This document shows positions 16,629 to 24,381 of a stretch of DNA of 59,005 nt, piece after piece. The notes below the pieces were generated by a model that saw only the letters and a program-made list of their open reading frames with translations, did no database searches and had not been told where the DNA came from. The position numbers and the translations under genes are program-made. The DNA comes from an uncultured Bacteroidales bacterium (GTDB lineage Bacteria > Bacteroidota > Bacteroidia > Bacteroidales > Bacteroidaceae), in the NCBI GenBank assembly GCA_902798705.1, contig CADBXS010000009.1, forward strand, positions 1-59,005, given 5' to 3'. Position 1 is the stretch's first letter. Each line of letters opens with the position of its first letter.

Positions 16629-19600
16629 ATGCAAAAAGCATTGTTTCTCTTCATGGTTCTGTTTTGCAGGACTTGCCTTTGTAAGGCACAAAGCGAATTG
16701 ATCATCAACGAAATCATGCCTGCCAATGTGGACATGTTTGTCGATCCTTCCTTCAATTTCGGAGGATGGATAGAAGTCTATAACCCTACCGACGAGACCC
16801 TCACTCTGCGCAATTGCTACATCAGCAACGACCCCGAGCGTCCTCGTCTCCATCTCATAGCCAACGTCGCAGCGTCAGTGCCTGCACATGGGTTCAGAAC
16901 TATCTGGTTCGACCACCTTTCCAAATATGCCAAGTCGCAGATTGGCTTCAAGCTCGATTGCGATGGAGGAACCATCTACATTTCCGACATCAAGGGCAAC
17001 GTGCTCCTGTCGCAGTCCTATCCCGAAGCCATCCCTCGCGTTTCGTATGCTCGCACCACGGATGGCGGCGATGAATGGGGCTTCACGGCCAATCCAACCC
17101 CTGGCTCCTCCAACTCCAAGAGCAGTTTTGCTACAGAGCGGTTGGATGCACCAGTCGTTTCTCATCCTTCGCAGTTCTTCAAGTCGAATTTCACCGTTTC
17201 GGTTACCATTCCTACGGGTTGCACCCTGCGCTATACCAACGACGGCAGCACCCCTACCCTCACCCGCGGCTCGCGTTCTACCAATGGTCTATTCACGGTG
17301 TCGAACAATACCGTTCTGCGCTTCCGTCTTTTCAAGGATGGCATGTTGCCAAGTCCTGTTGTCACTCGTTCCTATCTGAAGCAGAACGATGGCTACACGC
17401 TCCCTATCATCTCCGTGGTTTGCAACGATTCCTATCTCTATGGCGACTCGCTCGGCATCTTCGTGCAGGGCGTGAACGGTCGTCCTGGCAACGGTAATTC
17501 TGGTAAGTGCAACTGGAATATGGACTGGGATCGTCCTGTCAATTTTGAGTATTTCGATGCCAACGGAAACATACTGCTCAGTCAGGAATGCGACATCAGT
17601 GCCTGTGGTGGATGGAGCCGTGCATGGACTCCTCATTCTTTCAAGCTCACTGCACAGAAATCCTACGAAGGTGGCATCAACTATTTCCCTTACACTTTTT
17701 TCGAGGATAAACCGTTCTTGCGCCACAAGTCGCTCCAGATTCGCAACGGCGGAAACGACAACAACTGCCGCTTCAAGGACCCAGCTCTCCAAACCATCAT
17801 TTCCCGCACCTCGCTCGACATCGATTGCCAGAGCTACCAGCCTGTGCTCCACTTCATCAATGGCAAGTTCATCGGACTCCTCAACATGCGAGAAACCAAC
17901 AACAAGCATTTCGCTTCCAGCAACTGGGGCATCGACACCGACGACATGGACCAGTTCGAGATGAGTCCCGACTCGGGCTATGTGCAGAAGGAGGGCGACA
18001 AGGAAGCATTCACGCGCTGGTATAAACTCGCCGAGAATGCAGCCGACGAGGACAACTACGCCGAAATCTGCAAGCTCGTCGATATGGACGAGTACATCAA
18101 CTACATGGCTGTGGAACTCTATCTCGGCAGCAACGACTGGCCTCACAACAATTGGAAGGGCTACCGTCAGCGTTCCAACGACGGACGTTTCCGCTTCGTC
18201 ATCTTCGACCTCGACTTCGCCTTCAACCGCACCAGCACTTCTTTCAACGACTTCGCCAAAGAGAAGACCTTCACCTTCAACGACCTTTACGACACCTACG
18301 ACGCAAACGGTCGGAAAGTCACTCGAATCACCGAAGAAATAGAACTCGTCACCATCTTCCTCAACATGTTGAAGAACGACACCTTCCGCAAACGCTTCAT
18401 CGATGCCTTCTGCATCGTGGCTGGATGCGTGTTTGAGCCTACTCGTTGCAAGGAAATAGTCGATGAACTCGAGCAGCGTGTCACCGCTCCTATGGCGCTC
18501 GAAGGTGGTGGCGGAGGCTGGTGGGGCTGGGCTCCTTCCCCTGCCAACACAGCCAACGAACTGCGCAACCAACTTTCTGCCAACCGTCAGAACACCATGA
18601 CCAACACCTTGCGCAACTATTCCCCAATGAAGCTTTCTTCCATTACAAAACAGAAGGCTACCATCGTTTCCACGCTCCCAACGGCACGCATCTTCTACAA
18701 TGACCAGCAGCTCCCTACCGACCGTTTCAGTGGTTACATCTTTGCTCCTTCCACACTCCGTGCTGAAGCTCCTGCTGGTTATCGTTTCCTTGGTTGGACC
18801 AGTCCTGATGGGCTGACAAAGGGCAAATCCATCTTCGACAAGGCATCCTCTTGGCGATACTACGACAAGGGTTCGCTCGATGGCACCGACTGGAAATCCG
18901 AACTCAAAACCACTTGGCAGCAAGGCATGGCTCCGCTTGGATTCGGGTCTGACAACTCTGTCTATCGCACGGTTCTCAACTATGGCACCGACAGCAATAA
19001 CAAGCGACCTACTTACTACTTCCAGAAGGAGATAACACTCGATGCTGAACCTACTTCAAGCGACAGCTTCACCCTCGATTGGGATGCCGACGACGGATTC
19101 GTAATTTACGTGAATGGTGTGGAAGCTGGACGCTACCTCATGCCTGATGGCACTCCATCTTACTCCACTTTCGCATCTACTTATGCTCCCGATAACCCTG
19201 CTTCGGGCACGACTTCCCTGTCTGCTGCCCTTTTCCACAAAGGTACGAACCTTATCGCTGTGGAAGTTCACAACAACTCAGGCAGTTCCTCCGATATCTA
19301 TTGGGATGCTTCCCTCTCGGCAGTCTTGATGGGGGGCGAAAGCATGGATGAAGCTGAATTCGTTTCCACTGATGCCATTTACACCCTCCCTTCAACGGGT
19401 GAAATCAACCTCGTGGCTTGTTTTGCACCACTTCCTGATACGGCTGAAAGCGATCTCCACCCTGTAGTCATCAACGAAATCAGTGCTGCAAACGGCATCT
19501 ACGCCAACGAATACTTCAAACGCAACGACTGGATAGAACTCTACAATAGCAGTTCCGAAGAAGTGGATGTTGCTGGCATGTATATCAGCGACAACCTCAG

Positions 19601-20081
19601 CAAACCTGAGCGTTTCCAGATTCCTGAGGCTTCTGCCGTCGATGCACACTACTCCACCATCATCCCACCTCACGGCTATCTCGTGCTGTGGGCAGACAAA
19701 CTCGCATCGAACCACCAGATTCACACCGATTTCAAATTGGCTGCCGAAGGTGGCTACATCGTCCTCACCGCAGCCGACCGCTCCTACACGGACACCTTCA
19801 GCTACATGCCTCACACCTCGCAGCAGTCCGCTGGTCTCTATCCTGATGCCACCGCCACTCACTACGTCTTCAGTCATCCAACTCCAGGTGCTCCAAACCT
19901 CTACACCTCCCTTGCTACTGACTACGACGAAGCCGATGTCACAGGCATCAACCAGCTCACTGCCGACACTCCTTCTTCCCTCACCGCCGACCCTTACTAC
20001 TACACGCTCGACGGTATGCGCCACACCTCTCCAGTGCCTGGCATCAACATCCACCAGGGCAAGAAGATACTCGTCAAGTAA
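16629..20081 (+). CDS. Large secreted protein: lamin-tail, CotH kinase, second lamin-tail, sorting tail
   Basis: 1150 residues with a signal peptide ending near CKAQS. Residues about 22-140 form a lamin-tail domain (ELIINEIMPANVDMF, GGWIEVYNPTDETLTLRN). Residues about 170-240 resemble the chitobiase/FN3-like C-terminal fold (TLRYTNDGSTPT). The CotH-like region (about 250-640) is divergent: GGWSRAWTPHSFKL stands where RGNS..KKPYRIKF is usual, but FRFVIFDLDFAFN is kept. A second lamin-tail domain starts near residue 945 (PVVINEISAANGIYANEYF). The end, YYYTLDGMRHTSPVPGINIH and a GKK tail, is of the sorting type. A TAACTTTG box at 16528-16535 probably drives it. Confidence 0.85.
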   Translation: MQKALFLFMVLFCRTCLCKAQSELIINEIMPANVDMFVDPSFNFGGWIEVYNPTDETLTLRNCYISNDPERPRLHLIANVAASVPAHGFRTIWFDHLSKYAKSQIGFKLDCDGGTIYISDIKGNVLLSQSYPEAIPRVSYARTTDGGDEWGFTANPTPGSSNSKSSFATERLDAPVVSHPSQFFKSNFTVSVTIPTGCTLRYTNDGSTPTLTRGSRSTNGLFTVSNNTVLRFRLFKDGMLPSPVVTRSYLKQNDGYTLPIISVVCNDSYLYGDSLGIFVQGVNGRPGNGNSGKCNWNMDWDRPVNFEYFDANGNILLSQECDISACGGWSRAWTPHSFKLTAQKSYEGGINYFPYTFFEDKPFLRHKSLQIRNGGNDNNCRFKDPALQTIISRTSLDIDCQSYQPVLHFINGKFIGLLNMRETNNKHFASSNWGIDTDDMDQFEMSPDSGYVQKEGDKEAFTRWYKLAENAADEDNYAEICKLVDMDEYINYMAVELYLGSNDWPHNNWKGYRQRSNDGRFRFVIFDLDFAFNRTSTSFNDFAKEKTFTFNDLYDTYDANGRKVTRITEEIELVTIFLNMLKNDTFRKRFIDAFCIVAGCVFEPTRCKEIVDELEQRVTAPMALEGGGGGWWGWAPSPANTANELRNQLSANRQNTMTNTLRNYSPMKLSSITKQKATIVSTLPTARIFYNDQQLPTDRFSGYIFAPSTLRAEAPAGYRFLGWTSPDGLTKGKSIFDKASSWRYYDKGSLDGTDWKSELKTTWQQGMAPLGFGSDNSVYRTVLNYGTDSNNKRPTYYFQKEITLDAEPTSSDSFTLDWDADDGFVIYVNGVEAGRYLMPDGTPSYSTFASTYAPDNPASGTTSLSAALFHKGTNLIAVEVHNNSGSSSDIYWDASLSAVLMGGESMDEAEFVSTDAIYTLPSTGEINLVACFAPLPDTAESDLHPVVINEISAANGIYANEYFKRNDWIELYNSSSEEVDVAGMYISDNLSKPERFQIPEASAVDAHYSTIIPPHGYLVLWADKLASNHQIHTDFKLAAEGGYIVLTAADRSYTDTFSYMPHTSQQSAGLYPDATATHYVFSHPTPGAPNLYTSLATDYDEADVTGINQLTADTPSSLTADPYYYTLDGMRHTSPVPGINIHQGKKILVK

Positions 20082-20092
20082 GATGATATAAA

Positions 20093-20232
20093 ACCACGAA
20101 TTACTCTAATTAAACGAATTATTTTTTTAAGATTATTTTTTCATATTTCACGAACAAAAATGCTTGCATTTTTCAAATTAGTGAAATTAGAAAAATTAAA
20201 TCTAAATTCGTTTAATTCGTGAAATTCGTGGT
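20093..20232. repeat. Nested palindrome, family B copy 3
   Basis: 140 bp, the same length as copy 2, starting 11 bases after the CotH stop codon. The outer arms are ACCACGAATT and AATTCGTGGT; the centre is AAAAATGCTTGCATTTTT at 20156-20173. Confidence 0.85.
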
Positions 20233-20287
20233 TAAAAGTAATTATAGTTGTCCGCTAATAATGCCGAAGGCATGAAAGAACATTTTG

Positions 20288-20494
20288 TTAGCCCCCTGAA
20301 ATCGACACACCACCCACCCAAACATGCCAATGATGGCAAAACAAATTCCTTCGCATGAGGAAAATTCTATATGGAAAAGTTTTCCATGTACGCGGATAAG
20401 TTCTCCGTGTAAACGGAAAGCCTTTCCGTTTACACGGAAAACCTTTCCATTGAGTTTTTTCCCTATCGTTGCTGTTTTCAGTTTGGAAACACGA
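20288..20494. repeat. Family D element, copy 1: four 13-bp palindromes at 21-bp period
   Basis: This lies within the 1.1-kb gap between the CotH and BspA-like genes. Units GGAAAAGTTTTCC (20373-20385), GGATAAGTTCTCC (20394-20406), GGAAAGCCTTTCC (20415-20427) and GGAAAACCTTTCC (20436-20448) are separated by eight-base spacers ATGTACGC, GTGTAAAC and GTTTACAC. Flanks TTCGCATGAGGAAAA and GCTGTTTTCAGTTTGGAAAC are shared with copy 2 at 40746. The minus strand stays open as a heptad peptide, but its start ATG is present only in copy 2. Confidence 0.85.
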
Positions 20495-20566
20495 AGTCGA
20501 TGTTTTTTAATTCACGCAGATATCGTTGAAATACGCAGAAAAAAAATTCGTGATTAATTGGCTTCG

Positions 20567-20640
20567 CCGAGCTGAAGGTTCGTGGAAATTTATGTTAAAA
20601 GAAAAAACAATAATAGTGTTCATGAATAATTCAAGTTAAT
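20567..20640. repeat. CGCCGA/GTTCATGAATA module, copy 1
   Basis: The module contains GCTGAAGGTTCGTGG and AACAATAATAGTGTTCATGA. The reverse complement of these blocks occurs beside the second family D element (about 40985-41075). Confidence 0.6.
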
Positions 20641-20912
20641 AAATTGCGGAAAATCATTTCCTTCTTCTTTTGCGTGATTTTGTTGACTCTTTTTTGTTGT
20701 TATTGAAAAATATCGTTATTTTTGCGATGTGAAATCAAAATTATGTCGAATCCATAAAACTCTCATCCCGATAAGAAACAGATAGTAAACCCTTATTAGA
20801 AACGCAAAGCAGAGGATTTTTCCCTTCTAAATGAGACTAATAACTACGATTATTCACTCGGCGTTTCTGCTCAACATATAATATAAATACTTGGACTTAT
20901 AGTCCTTGTTCT

Positions 20913-21031
20913 CGCATTTCGAAACCGCCAAATTTCGTCCAAGAGAGCAAGCGACGAAGGTTCACGTCCATTGGGCGTGAACTGTTCGTGCTTTTCTTTG
21001 GACAAGGTTACTTGGCGGTGCCTGAAATGCG
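20913..21031. repeat. 119-bp imperfect inverted repeat upstream of the BspA-like gene
   Basis: Arms of about 55 bases pair as successive blocks: CGCATTTC with GAAATGCG, CCGCCAA with TTGGCGG, GTCCAA with TTGGAC, and TTCACG with CGTGAA around TCCATTGGG. It ends 155 bases before the BspA-like ATG. It could be a leader RNA structure or a MITE-like remnant; nothing decides between these. The remainder of the gap (20640-20900) is AT-rich without a recognised feature. Confidence 0.65.
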
Positions 21032-21185
21032 GAAAAGTTACAGAGCAGTTCCGCCTATTTTGATTTATAATATTTAGTATTGTATTTTTCATACAACAGG
21101 CCACATTTTAATATAAGGATTCAATACCAATTATAAAATAGAAAATGAAAATTAAAAAATCTATAATACAAATTATTTAGTATCT

Positions 21186-24062
21186 ATGAAAAAAATAGCT
21201 CTAACTCTTTTTGTGTTGACATTGACTTGTATCTCTGCCAATGCGCAATTTAAGAAAACATGGGACTTTACAAAAGGACTAAGTGAAAAAACTATCGCCA
21301 ACCTCAATGCTGATGCAAATTGGGCTTACAACGGCAGTGATGCCGATGGTATTACCAACAACTGGAAAAACATTGGCTCAATTGCATCTGATTCCTATCT
21401 AATTGCTAATAGACAAGTCATCCCAGAGCTTGAAGGACTCTACTTCGACATTGGCAGCAACAAGGATAACTCCATCCACATTGCCACCACCAAGCTCCGT
21501 CTCACTCGTAGAGGAACAAAAATCACTTTCCCTAAACTTGCCAACGGACAGAAAATCACCTTCGTGGGACGCTCAGTCAACGGTAATGCAACCAACCGTG
21601 GTATCGCTCCCGTGCAGGACTATATCAAGTTCATAGAAGGTGAGCAGACAGATGGACAGAGCATTTTCCTTGGTAATCAAGTGGAAGGCTCTCTTGGTAC
21701 TTACACTTTCGTTTATCAAGTTTTAACTGAAAACACTGATTCTGTAGATGTGCAGTTCCAACTCTCTCCTGATGGTGGTATAGATTTCACTCTCTTTCAA
21801 ATTGAAGAAGTTGATTTACCCCAATTGTGTAAATGTGAAATCGATGGTATCTATTACTTATTGAATGTTACTACAAAGAAAGCTACTGTAACTAACTCAA
21901 GTTCTTCAAACAATGGTTTAAATCCTTATTCGAATAGTTCTTATGCAGGTTCTATTATTATTCCAAACACTATCAAATATGATGGAAAAACATATACTGT
22001 GACTAACATCGAGGGTTATGCGTTCTCTGGTTGTAGTGGCTTGACCTCCATAACGATTCCTTCCAGCGTGACCAGCATCGGGAATTCTGCGTTCTCTGGT
22101 TGTAGTGGCTTGACCTCCGTTGAGATAAACACAAAAACTATTGGTACTTGGTTTAGAGGGCTTGAATCTATTAAAACTATTACATTGGGTGAAGAAGTCA
22201 CGTGCATTGGTAATTCTGCCTTTTCTGGTTGTAGTGGCTTGACCTCCATTACAATTCCTTCGAGCGTGACGAGCATCGAGGGTTCTGCGTTCTATGGTTG
22301 TAGTGGCTTGACTTCCGTTACTATTCCTTCTAGCGTGACCGGCATCGGGGAGCGAGCGTTCTCTTACTGTAGTGGCTTGACTTCCATTGAGATTCCTTCC
22401 AGCGTGACCAGCATCGGGGATGAAGCGTTCGGTGGTTGTAGTGGCTTGGCCTCCATAACGATTCCTTCCAGTGTGACCAGCATCGGGAATTCTGCGTTCT
22501 CTGGTTGTAATAATTTAACGACGGTCACAATTAATAGCAATGCCATACTTTCAAAGTCTTATTATTCCTCATCAAATATCAATAATATAAATAATATCTT
22601 TGGAAGTCAAGTGACTGAATATGTTATAGGGGAGGGTGTGACCAGCATCGGGGAGTGGGCGTTCAGAGGCTGTAGTGGCTTGACCTCCGTCGTTATTCCT
22701 TCCAGCGTGACTAGCATCGGGGATGCTGCGTTCAGTAATTGTAGTGGCTTGCTCTCCGTCGAGATTCCTTCCAGCGTGACTAGCATCGGGGGGGGTGCGT
22801 TCAATGGTTGTAGTGGCTTGACCTCCGTTACGATTCCTTCCAGCGTAACCAGTATCGGGAATTATACGTTCAATGGTTGTAGTGGCTTGACCTCCATTAC
22901 AATTCCTTCGAGCGTGACGAGCATCGGGAATTCTGCGTTCTCTGGTTGTTCTGGCTTAACCTCCATTGCAATTCCTTCCAGCGTGACGAGCATCGGGAAT
23001 TCTGCGTTCTCTGGTTGTTCTAATTTAACCGCAGTAACAATTAATAGCAATGCCCTACTTTCGAAGTCTTATTCTTCCTCATCAAATATTAATAAATTAT
23101 TTGGTAGTCAAGTGACTGAATATGTTCTTGGGGAGGGGGTTACCAGTATAGGAGACTATGCGTTCTCTGGTTGTAGTGGCTTGACTTCTATCACTGTTCC
23201 CAACACTGTGACTAGCATCGGAAGCTCTGCATTCTATAATTGTAGTGGCTTGACCTCCGTTACAATTCCTTCCAACGTGACAAGTATTGAAAGTTCTGCA
23301 TTTAGTGGGTGCAACGGTCTGAATAAAGTAATTGTGAAAGACATTGCTGCATGGTGTAAAATAGCATTTGCAAATAGTTCGAGCAATCCCCTTTATTATG
23401 CCCACCATTTATTTAGTGACGAAAACACTGAGATAACTAAATTGATTATACCTAACAATGTGACCAGTATCGGGAATTCTGCGTTCATGAACTGTAGTGG
23501 CTTAACCTCAATAGAAATCCCTTCGACTGTCACCAGCATTGGAAGTTATGCTTTTCAAAATTGTACGAGTTTAAGGGATATAACCTCAGAAATCACGGAT
23601 GTATTTGTGACTGGAGACAATGCTTTTACAGGTTGTGAAAATGCTACGCTTCATGTTCCTGCTGGTACATACGTTGCTTATTCAGGTAGGGCTGATTGGA
23701 ATAGAATCATTCATATAGTGGAGGGTACAGAAGGATTCAAGATGACGATGGCTTGCAATACAAAGGGAAAGGTACTTGTCAATAATGAAACAATCTTTAC
23801 AAATAAGATTAAGGATGTGGAGGTGAACGAAGAGGAAGAAAACACGTTTGAATTCATTCCAAATGAAGGTTGCAAATTAGAGCAAGTGACTCTGAATGGT
23901 TTAGATGTTATTTCATCAGTAGAAAATAACACGCTGAAAGCAGTCATTCCAGCTAATTCTCAAATGAATGTAGTATTCAGCAAGGCGGGTGACATGAACA
24001 ACGACGGCAACATTGACATTTCGGATGTGGTTTCGCTTGTCAATATGATTTTGGGGCAATAG
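21186..24062 (+). CDS. BspA-like leucine-rich repeat surface protein with dockerin-like end
   Basis: 958 residues. It starts with a signal peptide (KKIALTLFVLTLTCISANAQ) and a beta-rich N-terminal domain (about 21-220). About 18 LRR_5-type units of mostly 23 residues follow (pattern IGNSAFSGCSGLTSITIPSS). After a bacterial Ig-like region comes GDMNNDGNIDISDVVSLVNM, a single dockerin-like calcium loop. In Tannerella BspA such repeats mediate adhesion to host and bacteria; a similar binding role is an inference. The start ATG has no convincing promoter close by; structured DNA lies upstream. Confidence 0.9.
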   Translation: MKKIALTLFVLTLTCISANAQFKKTWDFTKGLSEKTIANLNADANWAYNGSDADGITNNWKNIGSIASDSYLIANRQVIPELEGLYFDIGSNKDNSIHIATTKLRLTRRGTKITFPKLANGQKITFVGRSVNGNATNRGIAPVQDYIKFIEGEQTDGQSIFLGNQVEGSLGTYTFVYQVLTENTDSVDVQFQLSPDGGIDFTLFQIEEVDLPQLCKCEIDGIYYLLNVTTKKATVTNSSSSNNGLNPYSNSSYAGSIIIPNTIKYDGKTYTVTNIEGYAFSGCSGLTSITIPSSVTSIGNSAFSGCSGLTSVEINTKTIGTWFRGLESIKTITLGEEVTCIGNSAFSGCSGLTSITIPSSVTSIEGSAFYGCSGLTSVTIPSSVTGIGERAFSYCSGLTSIEIPSSVTSIGDEAFGGCSGLASITIPSSVTSIGNSAFSGCNNLTTVTINSNAILSKSYYSSSNINNINNIFGSQVTEYVIGEGVTSIGEWAFRGCSGLTSVVIPSSVTSIGDAAFSNCSGLLSVEIPSSVTSIGGGAFNGCSGLTSVTIPSSVTSIGNYTFNGCSGLTSITIPSSVTSIGNSAFSGCSGLTSIAIPSSVTSIGNSAFSGCSNLTAVTINSNALLSKSYSSSSNINKLFGSQVTEYVLGEGVTSIGDYAFSGCSGLTSITVPNTVTSIGSSAFYNCSGLTSVTIPSNVTSIESSAFSGCNGLNKVIVKDIAAWCKIAFANSSSNPLYYAHHLFSDENTEITKLIIPNNVTSIGNSAFMNCSGLTSIEIPSTVTSIGSYAFQNCTSLRDITSEITDVFVTGDNAFTGCENATLHVPAGTYVAYSGRADWNRIIHIVEGTEGFKMTMACNTKGKVLVNNETIFTNKIKDVEVNEEEENTFEFIPNEGCKLEQVTLNGLDVISSVENNTLKAVIPANSQMNVVFSKAGDMNNDGNIDISDVVSLVNMILGQ
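22010..23570 (+). repeat. Tandem 69-bp LRR repeats with a duplicated multi-unit block
   Basis: Repeats of mostly 69 bp with near-identical blocks such as TCCAGCGTGACCAGCATCGG. Two non-LRR insert units (about 22510-22640 and 23025-23150) encode nearly the same peptide (INSNA-LSKSY, then FGSQVTEYV, GEGVTSIG), implying duplication of a block of about six units. Confidence 0.8.
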
Positions 24063-24089
24063 GTTTTATCGGACATGATAGATAAAAGG

Positions 24090-24127
24090 CAGGGAAGAAG
24101 CTCGGGGTTTCTTCCCTGTCTGCTTTT
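24090..24127 (+). terminator. Terminator after the BspA-like gene
   Basis: CAGGGAAGAA (24090-24099) pairs with TTCTTCCCTG (24109-24118) and is followed by TCTGCTTTTT. Confidence 0.7.
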
Positions 24128-24184
24128 TGTAAATCTTCGCAAACAGTTTATTGGATGTAACAATTCAGCGAATCATCTTTTTGA

Positions 24185-24293
24185 GTCGCCTACGGCGAGA
24201 AATCTTTCAAATCAATACAAATCATACAAATTTTATTTTGAAGATTATTGAAAGATTTGAAAAGATTTGTGAGATTTCTGTCACGAAGTGACA
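24185..24293. repeat. Family B-like periodic palindrome, copy 5 (CAAATC words)
   Basis: GAAATCTTTCAAATCAATAC on the left is mirrored by AGATTTGAAAAGATTTGT and GAGATTTC on the right. Small hairpins TCGCC-TAC-GGCGA (24186-24198) and TGTCAC-GAA-GTGACA (24279-24293) cap the ends. It has the same periodic-word design as family B, but lacks the central palindrome. It occupies most of the 318-base gap before the third CotH gene. Confidence 0.55.
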
Positions 24294-24345
24294 CTCCTTG
24301 ATAATATTCGCAGAACAGTTACTATTGGATAAGAGAATAAATGCG

Positions 24346-24353
24346 TAACTTTG
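24346..24353 (+). promoter_or_regulatory. -7 box of the third CotH gene
   Basis: TAACTTTG, with an imperfect ATTG -33 element at 24324-24327. The ATG is at 24382. Confidence 0.5.
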
Positions 24354-24381
24354 CGGAGAAAAATGAACTTTGACTAAGGAT

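Noticed and set aside
17289..18923. 544-residue minus-strand ORF opposite the second CotH gene
   Set aside because: It is a mirror of a strongly coding plus-strand gene, has no signal peptide, promoter or recognisable domain, and reflects third-position bias.
20373..20448. Regular palindromic array read as a CRISPR
   Set aside because: Units are 13 bp and spacers eight bp, spacers are related to each other, and no cas gene is present.
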